Positions 16,943 through 24,976 of a stretch of DNA of 64,000 bases are shown piece after piece. Numbering within the stretch: the stretch's first letter is position 1; every line of letters starts with the position of its first letter. Below the pieces are notes generated by a model. It made no database searches. It was not told the DNA's origin and saw only the letters and a list, made by a program, of their open reading frames with translations. The stretch comes from an uncultured candidate division Zixibacteria bacterium (GTDB lineage: Bacteria > Zixibacteria > MSB-5A5 > SM1-73), in NCBI GenBank assembly GCA_903908285.1, contig CAIVRH010000012.1:1-64000 (forward strand). Direction: 5' to 3'. The translations under genes were made by a program, and so were the position numbers.

Positions 16943-16975
16943 TATAAAGCAAAGACAAAATATACATTAAGACCT

Positions 16976-17016
16976 CGGATCTCAGTCCTATAGAGGAAAT
17001 GAGATCCGTTTTTTTT
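16976..17016 (+). terminator. Rho-independent terminator
   Basis: CGGATCTCA (16976-16984) pairs perfectly with TGAGATCCG (17000-17008), followed by eight T residues. It ends the 14660-16942 unit. Confidence 0.92.
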
Positions 17017-17039
17017 ACCTGTATCTTTGTTCCAGCACT

Positions 17040-17112
17040 CCACGAGCTAAAGCTCGTGGCAATTTTGATTACTCCCAAAGCATCGAGAAATCATAGCCAC
17101 GACCAAAAGGTC
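17040..17112. repeat. Pair of short palindromes (CCACGAGCT and GCCACGACC types)
   Basis: CCACGAGCT/AGCTCGTGG (17040-17059) and, after about 30 bp, GCCACGACC/GGTCATGGC (one G-T pair) form two related hairpins between the terminator and uvrB. They look like REP elements. Confidence 0.6.
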
Positions 17113-17292
17113 ATGGCATTAGAGAAGAACCAAGCACTCCTTGGGGCTTTGGCCCGTTGTATCCTGCATGGTCTTTAGAATAATTAGTTTTTGCAAACAT
17201 AAATGTTTGCACTCCATACCATCGTAATATAATTTGTAGGTCGGGCTGTCCATTTGGACTGCCCGACAAACATCTACCAAAGGTTTTTCAGA

Positions 17293-19317
17293 ATGGCTAA
17301 ATTTCAGCTTACATCCGATTACCAGCCCAAGGGGGATCAGCCCGAGGCAATTGCCCAACTGACCGAAGGGATCAAAAGAGGGGACAAATATCAAACCCTC
17401 CTGGGGGTAACCGGCTCGGGTAAGACCTTCTCCATGGCGAATGTGATCGCCCATACCGGCAAACCGACCATCGTCATCTCCCACAATAAGACCCTGGCAG
17501 CTCAGCTCTATGGGGAATTGAAGGGCTTTTTCCCGCATAATGCCGTGGAGTTCTTCATCAGCTATTATGATTATTACCAGCCCGAAGCATATGTTCCTCA
17601 ATCCGACACTTACATCGAGAAAGACACCTCGGTCAATGACGATATAGATCGGTTAAGACTCCGGGCCACCAGTTCCCTCTTGGAGAGGAAGGATGTGGTG
17701 ATCGTGGCCAGCGTCTCCTGCATCTACGGGATCGGCTCACCCAAAGACTGGAAAGAGCTTTTACTGTTTTTGGAAGTGGGGCAGGAAAAGGAGCGGGATA
17801 AAATCTTAAAAGAGCTGATAAACATTCACTATTCCCGCAACGATATGGAATTTGCCCGGGGAACCTTCCGGGTGAGGGGGGACACCATCGAGATTCACCC
17901 AGCTTACGAGGAAACCGCCATCCGGGTCGAGCTTTTTGGCGATACCGTGGAGAAAATCACGGTGATCGATACCCTTAAGGGGGAAATCCTGGAGGAAAAA
18001 AAGAAGGTGGCCATTTACCCGGCAAAACATTTCGTCACCACCTATCCCCAACTGGAGATAGCCATAAAAAACATTGAATTGGAGTTAGAGGAAAGGCTGG
18101 CTTATTTCCGGGCACAGGGGAAACTGCTGGAAGCGCAGAGACTGGAATCGCGCACCAAATTCGATCTGGAGATGATGCGGGAGATCGGCTACTGCACCGG
18201 GATAGAAAATTACTCCCGCCACCTTTCCGGAAGAAAACCGGGGGATCGCCCCTATGTGCTTCTGGATTTTTTCCCCAAGGATTTTTTGATAATCATCGAT
18301 GAATCTCACCAGACCGTCCCTCAGATCCGGGGAATGTATGCCGGCGACCGCTCCAGAAAAGAAGTACTGGTGGAATACGGCTTCAGGCTGCCTTCGGCTT
18401 TGGACAACCGGCCTTTGTTTTTTGATGAGTTTGAATCCATGATCAACCAGGTGATATTCGTCTCCGCCACCCCGGCGGAATTCGAGCTGAAGAAATGCCA
18501 AGGGGTGGTGGTGGAGCAGCTGATCCGGCCCACCGGTTTGATCGATCCCCGGATAATAGTCAAACCGTCAAAGAACCAGGTGGATGATCTTTTAGCGGAG
18601 ATACGGACCCGGGCTCAACGGAAGGAAAGAGTTTTGGTCACCACCCTGACCAAGAGGATGGCGGAGGATCTGGCGGATTACCTGGCGCAGATGGACGTTA
18701 AGGTGCGTTATCTCCATTCGGAGATCGATGCCATAGACCGGGTGGAGATCTTGAGAAACTTGAGGCTGGCGGAGTTCGACGTTCTGGTGGGGATCAACCT
18801 GCTCCGGGAGGGCTTGGATTTGCCGGAGGTCTCACTGGTGGCGATTATGGATGCAGACCGGGAGGGATTCTTAAGGTCGGAAACCTCGCTCATCCAGACT
18901 GCCGGCAGAGCCGCCAGAAACAAAGCCGGGGAGGTGATCATGTATGCCGACAGGATCACAGATTCTATGCGCAAAGCCATCGACGAGACCAACCGGAGAA
19001 GAAAACTGCAGGAGGAATACAACCAAAAGCACGGGATAATTCCGGAGAGTATATATAAATCGCGGGAGGAGATTTTAAAGACCACCACCTTCGCCGATTC
19101 CCGCACAGCAGTTCCAATCCGGGAGGAAAAGCTCGATTTCTTGGAGAAGCTCTCTTTGGAGGATCAGATCCGCGAGCTTTCCAAGGCAATGAAAAAAGCG
19201 GCATCCAATCTCGAATTCGAAAGAGCCGCTTTCTTTCGGGACGAGCTTTCCAAACTTATGGAGAAAGTGGGGAAAAAAAGCCATAAACCTGATTTTCTTA
19301 AGGAGAGGAAAAGGTAA
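17293..19317 (+). CDS. uvrB: Excinuclease ABC subunit UvrB
   Basis: UvrB, 674 residues, verifies DNA damage handed over by UvrA and recruits UvrC in nucleotide excision repair. Visible motifs are Walker A GVTGSGKT (38-45), the beta-hairpin segment [12 protein letters not shown], the DESHQT helicase motif, [30 protein letters not shown] and the C-terminal UvrC-binding helices ([17 protein letters not shown]). The reading frame is open from 17254, but the family N-terminus [20 protein letters not shown] begins at 17293, which I take as the start; only a weak AAAGG precedes it. Length is typical. It appears to be a single-gene unit. Confidence 0.98.
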   Translation: MAKFQLTSDYQPKGDQPEAIAQLTEGIKRGDKYQTLLGVTGSGKTFSMANVIAHTGKPTIVISHNKTLAAQLYGELKGFFPHNAVEFFISYYDYYQPEAYVPQSDTYIEKDTSVNDDIDRLRLRATSSLLERKDVVIVASVSCIYGIGSPKDWKELLLFLEVGQEKERDKILKELINIHYSRNDMEFARGTFRVRGDTIEIHPAYEETAIRVELFGDTVEKITVIDTLKGEILEEKKKVAIYPAKHFVTTYPQLEIAIKNIELELEERLAYFRAQGKLLEAQRLESRTKFDLEMMREIGYCTGIENYSRHLSGRKPGDRPYVLLDFFPKDFLIIIDESHQTVPQIRGMYAGDRSRKEVLVEYGFRLPSALDNRPLFFDEFESMINQVIFVSATPAEFELKKCQGVVVEQLIRPTGLIDPRIIVKPSKNQVDDLLAEIRTRAQRKERVLVTTLTKRMAEDLADYLAQMDVKVRYLHSEIDAIDRVEILRNLRLAEFDVLVGINLLREGLDLPEVSLVAIMDADREGFLRSETSLIQTAGRAARNKAGEVIMYADRITDSMRKAIDETNRRRKLQEEYNQKHGIIPESIYKSREEILKTTTFADSRTAVPIREEKLDFLEKLSLEDQIRELSKAMKKAASNLEFERAAFFRDELSKLMEKVGKKSHKPDFLKERKR

Positions 19318-19395
19318 ACAACATCTCCTTTTATTTCTTGTTACATAATATGGGTGGAGAGATCAAAATATAGAAGCAAAAGATGGAGAAGAAAA

Positions 19396-20232
19396 ATGAA
19401 AAGTAGATTATTTCCATACATCCTGATTACTATCTTCTTGTCATTACTGATCATCAGCTGTGAGAAAAGGAGTGTTAATCCCGGTACAACCGATTGGGAT
19501 GCGGTCAAATCCTTAATCACCCAATATCCGGATATCTTCGCTGCGGATGTTTTTGGCACAGAATCCGATACTCTGTTTTATCGGGAGATCACCTCGAGAA
19601 ATGCGGATATAGAAATCGGAAACCAGCACGAAGCGGATTCCAGCCATATGTTTGAGTATATCACCGTAATTTGGGGAGACAGCCTCAAAGGAACATTTCA
19701 CTACCGCCTGGATGGAACATCATATCAGAAGCCGATTACCTCCATAGCCTTGACCAATGCCTATTTTGAGAAATGGGGTGAAAATCGCGATCCTTACCGG
19801 GGCTGGATACTTAAACAGGTTAGTGGAACGGTGACCAATTCGGTCGGAACCACCAGGAATTTATCTTTGAATATCATTTCGGAGGACTTAGACGTTTTTT
19901 TGAGCGAGCCCTATCTGTTGCAGCTGGTGAAAAAGGACAGCACCTTGGTATTCAAACCGGGGAAACAGGTGACCTTCACCATTGATGTCCCTGAAGCCGA
20001 CACTTCCGACTTCTTTTATCTACATATCAAAGAGGACAGCACTACGAAAACTATTCCATTCACCAACAACGGTGATGAAACACTTACCGCCAGCTGGACC
20101 ACTACCACCGACCCTGGTGCCCTTTCAGGTTATAAACATGCGATCATTGATGATATAAACCGGGAATCGGTGACCGACACCACTTACAAATATGATTCCA
20201 AAGCATGGGGAATACTTTATCGGATAAAATAG
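19396..20232 (+). CDS. Hypothetical lipoprotein
   Basis: This 278-residue protein starts at the ATG at 19396, preceded by GGAGAAG. A lipoprotein signal peptide ends LLIISC, with the lipidated Cys at about residue 22. The mature part is soluble, rich in Asp, Thr and Ser, and looks like a beta-sandwich (YRLDGTSYQKPITSIALTNAYFEKWGENRDPYRGWIL). I recognise no family. It follows uvrB by 78 bp on the same strand but the functional link is doubtful. The open frame extends upstream to 19354 without a start signal. Confidence 0.75.
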   Translation: MKSRLFPYILITIFLSLLIISCEKRSVNPGTTDWDAVKSLITQYPDIFAADVFGTESDTLFYREITSRNADIEIGNQHEADSSHMFEYITVIWGDSLKGTFHYRLDGTSYQKPITSIALTNAYFEKWGENRDPYRGWILKQVSGTVTNSVGTTRNLSLNIISEDLDVFLSEPYLLQLVKKDSTLVFKPGKQVTFTIDVPEADTSDFFYLHIKEDSTTKTIPFTNNGDETLTASWTTTTDPGALSGYKHAIIDDINRESVTDTTYKYDSKAWGILYRIK

Positions 20233-20246
20233 GGGGGATAAAGGGT

Positions 20247-20310
20247 TAAGAATTCAAGGGATCAAGGATTCGGATGCTTAAGGGGATAATGATCCGGATT
20301 CAAGTCTTTG
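20247..20310. repeat. Possible degenerate 7-bp array
   Basis: Segments such as TTAAGAA, TTCAAGG, ATCAAGG and ATTCGGA follow with a roughly 7-bp step downstream of the lipoprotein gene. It is much weaker than the other arrays. Confidence 0.3.
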
Positions 20311-20494
20311 ATATAGAGAGCCAGGGGCAGGAGAATAATCACAAGTGCTAAGCCGCCGGACCCAAATTCTTAAGTTTCTGCCAGCGCTTTTTCATCAATC
20401 CTGACCGTTTTTGTTCCAAACCTTTTACCTGTTGCTACCATTTTCTTGTAAACCATCATCCTTAAGGTAGTCGTAACTCAAACACCTTCAAAAG

Positions 20495-20920
20495 TCAAAT
20501 CGCGTTCCCATCCCCGATTTCAACGCGGTCCCGTTTCCTTTCTCTTTTTGACTGCCTCGGCTTCAAAAATTTTTCCATTCTCGAGATGACCTGCTCTACG
20601 GCAAAAGGTTTTACCATGTAATCGGTAGCCCCGGCTTTGAAGGCCGATTTGATCGTCTCCACATCTCCCCTGGCAGTGAGCATGATGACGGGGATATCTT
20701 TTGTCTTTTCCACACTTCTGATCCCCCGGCAGGCGGTTAAACCATCCAGGTTAGGCATCATGATATCCAACAGAACCAGATCGGGCTCTAGTTCAGTTGC
20801 CTTGACCGCCGCCTCCGCACCGTTTTTGGCTTGAATTATATGGTAATTACTCCGGCTTAAGTAAAAATCCAGCGCTTTGAGCAAATCCTCATCATCGTCC
20901 ACCACCAGTATGGTATACAT
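20495..20920 (-). CDS. Single-domain response regulator (CheY-like)
   Basis: This 141-residue receiver domain has the acidic pocket VVDDDED (8-12), phosphoacceptor Asp52 in LVLLDIMMPNLDG, Thr in MLTARGD and Lys in MVKPF. A basic tail (RQSKRERKRDR) follows, with no DNA-binding or enzymatic output domain. It should be phosphorylated by a histidine kinase and act by protein contact. GGAGGAG precedes the ATG. It lies 45 bp downstream of the PAS gene on the same strand, so the two probably form one signalling unit, though no kinase is encoded here. Confidence 0.93.
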   Translation of the reverse strand: MYTILVVDDDEDLLKALDFYLSRSNYHIIQAKNGAEAAVKATELEPDLVLLDIMMPNLDGLTACRGIRSVEKTKDIPVIMLTARGDVETIKSAFKAGATDYMVKPFAVEQVISRMEKFLKPRQSKRERKRDRVEIGDGNAI

Positions 20921-20965
20921 GTTTCTCCTCCTGGCCGAATTTTGAATCTATCCTGCCTTGGTTTC

Positions 20966-22303
20966 TTATGCTCTCCTATGCCCGGTAATGTCCTGGAAAA
21001 CTTCCAATATCGCTTTCTTATCCTGAAAAACCATGCCGGTATGGGTGATTTGAAAGATCCTTCCTCCCATCATTCCGGCCACCTCCATGGTTTCCGTCTG
21101 TCCTGGACCGATTTTCTTTTTCAGCGGGCAGCCGGCGCATTGTATCCCGTCGTCCTTGTAAGCAGACCAGCATTTCCGCCCGATGACGTCTTTCCCCAAA
21201 ACGGTTTTCAGCCTGTGGTTTAAAAAAAGCACGCAGCCTTTCTCATCCACGACATTCAAGCCGAAGGGAATGCCCTGCAGCAAAACTTGAGTCAAATCGC
21301 GGTCTTTGCGCAGCTTAATCTCGATTTTCTCCAGATGGAGTATCTGATTCTTCAGCTCCAGATTACACGAGTCCAGCTCGGCTTTGCGTTCCTCAACTTG
21401 TCGTTTAAGCTCCAAATTCAATCGGCGGACTTCCTCCTCCGCCCATAAGCGTTCGGTGATATCCTCCACCATCTCCACGGCAGCGATGATCTTGCCGTAT
21501 TGGTCTTTGATCGGAGAAGAAACCACCCGGTAATTCTTGATCGTATTTTTAATCGGGGTGTCGGTTATGGCTTCGTGAACCAAACCGTCTTCTAAGGTCT
21601 TAGCGGTGGGGCAATAAGAACAGATGTTTTCACGCGGGGGATGATTAAAGGACTTATAACATATGGGCTTTAAAACCGCATCAATGCGGGGAAACCACAT
21701 TCTCATCTGCTGGTTTAAGGTGAGTATTTCCATCCGGGGGCTGATTAAGGCCACCCCGATTCCGATATTGTCCACCACGCTCCGGAATTTCTCCTCCGAT
21801 TCCATCAATTTTATTTCCATCAGCTTGCGCTTGGTGATGTCCTGCACCATGGAGAGCACCCCGAATATCGTGCCATCCCTTTTCTTAAGCAGCGTGTACA
21901 GCCAGTCACAAATGATGGTGCGGCCATCCTTGGTTATGTTTCTGTTGATGCTCTGTACGGTCGCATTCCCTTCCATCAATTGACGCCAAACATGATCCAC
22001 ATGCGGCTGCACTTTGGGGGGAACGATGAAATCGTAAGGATGTTTTCCGGTCAGCTCCAAAGCCGTAAAACCAAAGATTCGCTCCGCTGCCGGATTCCAG
22101 GTTTGCACGTGAAACGCCAGATCCAGGGTGATGCAGCCGATAGGCATTCGGTCAAACTGAAGCTGAAGCAGCTCTTTCAGCTCCTTAATCTGTTCGTAAG
22201 TTTTCTGAGGCTGGCTTTGCGGTTCACCTTGGGCGGCAACTTCCCCGGGGGATGTGATCGGATGATCATTGGTGTGTTCTATAGCCGTACTCCGGTTTGG
22301 CAT
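20966..22303 (-). CDS. Multi-PAS sensory protein without kinase domain
   Basis: This 445-residue soluble protein has three PAS domains: PAS1 (about 45-165, FDRMPIGCITLDLAFHVQTWNPAAERIFGF), PAS2 (about 170-290) and PAS3 (about 335-440), with a coiled coil (RLNLELKRQVEERKAEL) between the last two. PAS2 and PAS3 both carry Cys clusters (ICSYCP and CAGCP, each with an earlier Cys), a form seen in PAS domains suspected of binding metal or sensing redox state. The protein ends at PAS3: no HisKA, HATPase, GGDEF or EAL domain follows, and the stop is normal. AAGGGG precedes the ATG. It is paired with a downstream receiver-only protein. Confidence 0.88.
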   Translation of the reverse strand: MPNRSTAIEHTNDHPITSPGEVAAQGEPQSQPQKTYEQIKELKELLQLQFDRMPIGCITLDLAFHVQTWNPAAERIFGFTALELTGKHPYDFIVPPKVQPHVDHVWRQLMEGNATVQSINRNITKDGRTIICDWLYTLLKKRDGTIFGVLSMVQDITKRKLMEIKLMESEEKFRSVVDNIGIGVALISPRMEILTLNQQMRMWFPRIDAVLKPICYKSFNHPPRENICSYCPTAKTLEDGLVHEAITDTPIKNTIKNYRVVSSPIKDQYGKIIAAVEMVEDITERLWAEEEVRRLNLELKRQVEERKAELDSCNLELKNQILHLEKIEIKLRKDRDLTQVLLQGIPFGLNVVDEKGCVLFLNHRLKTVLGKDVIGRKCWSAYKDDGIQCAGCPLKKKIGPGQTETMEVAGMMGGRIFQITHTGMVFQDKKAILEVFQDITGHRRA

Positions 22304-22625
22304 TTAGCTTTCCCCTTAAGAGTAATAGACCTTGAGGTTAGACACCGGGTGCAAAAAACTTAAAGAATGTCTCCTCTGACCCGGTAAATTGGGCAGATAC
22401 AAGGAGAGTATACAGTTTTCTCCCCCCAGGCACATTCAGTTCCTGTTTTGTCTTAAGAAATGATATAAATTATATGAGGACGTAATTTGAGGACGGTTTT
22501 ATCCGAAGATTTCTATCTTTTAAGGTATTTATATAATCGGTTAATCTTTACGACACTTTATCTATGGCTTTGAAGAAAAGAGAAGTTACTTCGGGAACAT
22601 GGGGCTAGGGTGGCGTTTATTTGTT
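22304..22625. other. Intergenic, no gene seen
   Basis: Spacer upstream of the PAS gene; it would hold that gene's promoter. I see no RNA gene or repeat beyond a short dyad near 22407. Confidence 0.4.
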
Positions 22626-22653
22626 CCTAATTACCAATCCCTAATCCTTGCTA
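22626..22653. repeat. Heptanucleotide array, unit CCTAATC
   Basis: CCTAATT, ACCAATC, CCTAATC and CTTGCTA step by 7 bp and end exactly against the stop codon (22654-22656) of the asparaginase gene. Confidence 0.7.
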
Positions 22654-23142
22654 TTATTTAGTTTCTTCGAACTCACCGGTGTGCTTATTTTTTCTCACGT
22701 TGTCCCAGTTGAAGTATTTCCCGTTCATCGAGATGTAAACTCCGTGGGGCAAAGTCTGGACAAATGCCAAAGCCGCGCCCAAATTGAACAAGCCGTCGGA
22801 GCTGCCGAATCTATAGGGAATCATGGCGCCGGTCAAAACTACGGTTTTGTCCTTGGCACCCCGGGCTAAAACTCTGGCGGTCTCTGCCATGGTATCGGTT
22901 CCATGGGTGATCAGTATTTTATCCTCTTTGGTTTTGTTCACCTGGTGTAAAATGATCTCCCGGTCCGAATCGGTCATGTTCGTACTGTCGATCATCATCA
23001 AAGTCCTGAGGTCCAGCTTCAATTTACAGCGTCCCAGCTTCAGCATTTCCGGCAGATGAGTATCCTTGAAATAAAGTTCCCCGTTAAGCTCGTTGTACTC
23101 TTTGTCAAAAGTCCCGCCGGTTACGAAGATTCGGATGGTCAT
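22654..23142 (-). CDS. Short asparaginase family protein (N-terminal domain only)
   Basis: This 162-residue protein matches the N-terminal domain of type I/II L-asparaginases. It has the catalytic Thr11 in TGGTFD, the second Thr82-Asp83 in THGTDTM, and VVLTGAMIPYRFGSSDG with the Lys replaced by the family-like TGAM segment. Full asparaginases are about 330 residues; the C-terminal domain is absent and no remnant is seen downstream, so this is either a stand-alone one-domain form or a truncation. Good conservation favours the former. The ATG at 23142 fits the family start but has no ribosome-binding site; a 7-bp array begins 4 bp upstream, and another touches the stop. Hydrolysis of asparagine or a related amide is likely but unproven. 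Confidence 0.82.
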   Translation of the reverse strand: MTIRIFVTGGTFDKEYNELNGELYFKDTHLPEMLKLGRCKLKLDLRTLMMIDSTNMTDSDREIILHQVNKTKEDKILITHGTDTMAETARVLARGAKDKTVVLTGAMIPYRFGSSDGLFNLGAALAFVQTLPHGVYISMNGKYFNWDNVRKNKHTGEFEETK

Positions 23143-23146
23143 GATT

Positions 23147-23197
23147 AGGTGATAGGTTTAAGGTGATAGGTAATAGGCTTAAGGTTTAAGGTTTAAG
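23147..23197. repeat. Heptanucleotide array, unit AGGTTTA
   Basis: Seven perfect-length units (AGGTGAT, AGGTTTA, AGGTGAT, AGGTAAT, AGGCTTA, AGGTTTA, AGGTTTA) start 4 bp from the asparaginase start codon. The following array (23198-23232) is roughly its complement. Confidence 0.92.
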
Positions 23198-23232
23198 ATC
23201 TACCTTTTACCTTATACCCTTCACCCTTAACC
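23198..23232. repeat. Heptanucleotide array, unit TTTTACC (complement-like)
   Basis: ATCTACC, TTTTACC, TTATACC, CTTCACC and CTTAACC step by 7 bp. Being near-complementary to 23147-23197, the two arrays can fold into a long imperfect hairpin. Confidence 0.9.
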
Positions 23233-23243
23233 TTTATTTGAAC

Positions 23244-24566
23244 CTAACAACCGGGATGTGATCCGGATTTGAATAGATAGTTGATGAGGTAGACTATATC
23301 CCCCACATCCACCGCCTGGTCACAGTTGGCATCATTCCTCCACCTGGGATTGGCAGCGGAACCGTTTTTATATAGATAATTTATCAGAAAAACCACATCC
23401 CCGATGTCTATTACCCCATCCCCGTTAGCATCCCCGCGGAGGTAATCGATGGTCAGGTTTTCAAGAAGCAAGACGCCGCTGGGGATACCGCTATTTGCCA
23501 CCACAATGTCCGGGTCGGTATCCTCATCTACATCCGCACAGAAAACGGAAAAGGGGCGAAATCCCGCCGAATAGAGGACCGCATCCCGAAAAGTCCCATC
23601 CCCGTTGTTCTTCATGACGGTGACATTGTCACCGTAATAATCCGCCAAGATTAAGTCTGGGTCCCCGTCCCCTTCCAAATCTGAACAGAATACGGAAAAA
23701 GGATTCCGACCTGTCGCATAGAGAACCTGTTCTGAAAAGGTTCCATCCCCGTTGTTCTTCAAAATAGAAACCGTGTTGAAGCCTTCATTTGCCACGACCA
23801 AGTCCGGATATCCATCTTTATCTATATCCGCACAGAAAACGGATATAGGATAATAATCCGCAGCATAGTTGACCGCATTCTGAAAAGTTCCATCCCCGTT
23901 GTTCAGCAGGACGGAGACATCGTTGCCGTTGGTATTTGCCACGGCCATGTCCGGATAAGTGTCACCATCCAAATCCGCGCAGAAGACCGACCGGGGATGA
24001 GATCCCACTGCATAATCAACCGCACCCTGAAAAGTTCCGTCCCCGTTGTTCTTTAGGACGGAGACATCGTCACCCCAGTAATTTGCCGTGACCAAGTCCG
24101 GATCACTATCCCCGTCTAAATCCGCACTGAAAACGGAATAGGGATCAGATCCTACTGCATAGTTGCCCGCCCATAGAAATGTCCCGTCCCCGTTGTTTTT
24201 TAAGATGGAGACATTACTGCTGTCGCGGTTTGCCACGGCCAAGTCCGGATCACCATCCCCATCCAAATCCGCACAGAAAACGGAAGCCGGACCTGCTCCT
24301 GTCGGATAATTGACCGCATCCTGAAAGGTCCCGTCCCCATTATTCTTGAGGACGGAAACGTTGTCGCTTCCCCAATTTGCCACGGCTAAGTCCGGATAAT
24401 TATCGCCATCCAAGTCTGCACAGTAAACCGACCAGGGATGAGACCCGGCGTCATAGCTTACCGGCGGGGAGAAGGGGATGGAGTCGGGGTTGGTCCGGGT
24501 GATTCGGGCAAAAGCGGAAGTGCCGGCCAAAATAAAAATCGCCAAAAGTAATGATTTCTTGCCCAT
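23244..24566 (-). CDS. Secreted FG-GAP/VCBS seven-repeat propeller protein with dockerin
   Basis: This 440-residue protein starts at the ATG at 24566 (AGGAAG upstream; the frame is open to 24593). A signal peptide (MGKKSLLLAIFILAGTSAFA) is followed by seven repeats of about 49 residues with the pattern PxSVFCADLDGDxxPDLAVAN, then VSxLKNNGDGTF. This is the FG-GAP/VCBS repeat of seven-bladed beta-propellers, with Ca-binding DxDGD loops. A dockerin pair follows (VIDIGDVVFLINYLYK, AVDVGDIVYLINYLFK), ending HPGC. Repeats carry a conserved Cys (FCADLDG) in nearly every blade. It is a smaller relative of the protein at 24977-27331. Role unknown; adhesion or substrate binding is plausible. Confidence 0.9.
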   Translation of the reverse strand: MGKKSLLLAIFILAGTSAFARITRTNPDSIPFSPPVSYDAGSHPWSVYCADLDGDNYPDLAVANWGSDNVSVLKNNGDGTFQDAVNYPTGAGPASVFCADLDGDGDPDLAVANRDSSNVSILKNNGDGTFLWAGNYAVGSDPYSVFSADLDGDSDPDLVTANYWGDDVSVLKNNGDGTFQGAVDYAVGSHPRSVFCADLDGDTYPDMAVANTNGNDVSVLLNNGDGTFQNAVNYAADYYPISVFCADIDKDGYPDLVVANEGFNTVSILKNNGDGTFSEQVLYATGRNPFSVFCSDLEGDGDPDLILADYYGDNVTVMKNNGDGTFRDAVLYSAGFRPFSVFCADVDEDTDPDIVVANSGIPSGVLLLENLTIDYLRGDANGDGVIDIGDVVFLINYLYKNGSAANPRWRNDANCDQAVDVGDIVYLINYLFKSGSHPGC

Positions 24567-24593
24567 TTGACTCACTTCCTGATTAAGCATCAC

Positions 24594-24976
24594 AGCAGAC
24601 CGAAGGTGGCTGCTTGATTTACTCCGGTTTAATAAATTATACGTAAAGATGTAAAAACACGATGAAAATCGTGCTTTCCCCCGTTTTCACAAACCATAGC
24701 TCAAAGATTATTAGGAAGAAAGCATTTCAACCACGCTATCAAGATTATCGACTGGATAAATCGGGACTGCACTAACAAGGGTAATCGGATGATTTTTGTT
24801 GGAAGAAGATAATCTAGGGTGGAATCGTGGACGATTTTCGAACTGCTTTGATAAGTTTGGATGAACCGATAGACTTCACCTTCGCATCCCCGGTTCATGC
24901 ATAAATACCAGTAAGAATGCAAGGCGCATTCGAAGCCACAACTATGTTAAGGTTGCGCAACACAGATGAACAATAA
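24594..24976. other. Intergenic, no gene seen
   Basis: Spacer between the two FG-GAP genes, with the promoter of the smaller one presumably near 24600-24680. A 73-codon minus-strand frame here shows no family features, so I do not call it. Confidence 0.4.

Noticed and set aside
24701-24922. 73-codon minus-strand ORF between the FG-GAP genes
   Set aside because: No recognised family, no ribosome-binding site and no link to neighbours.
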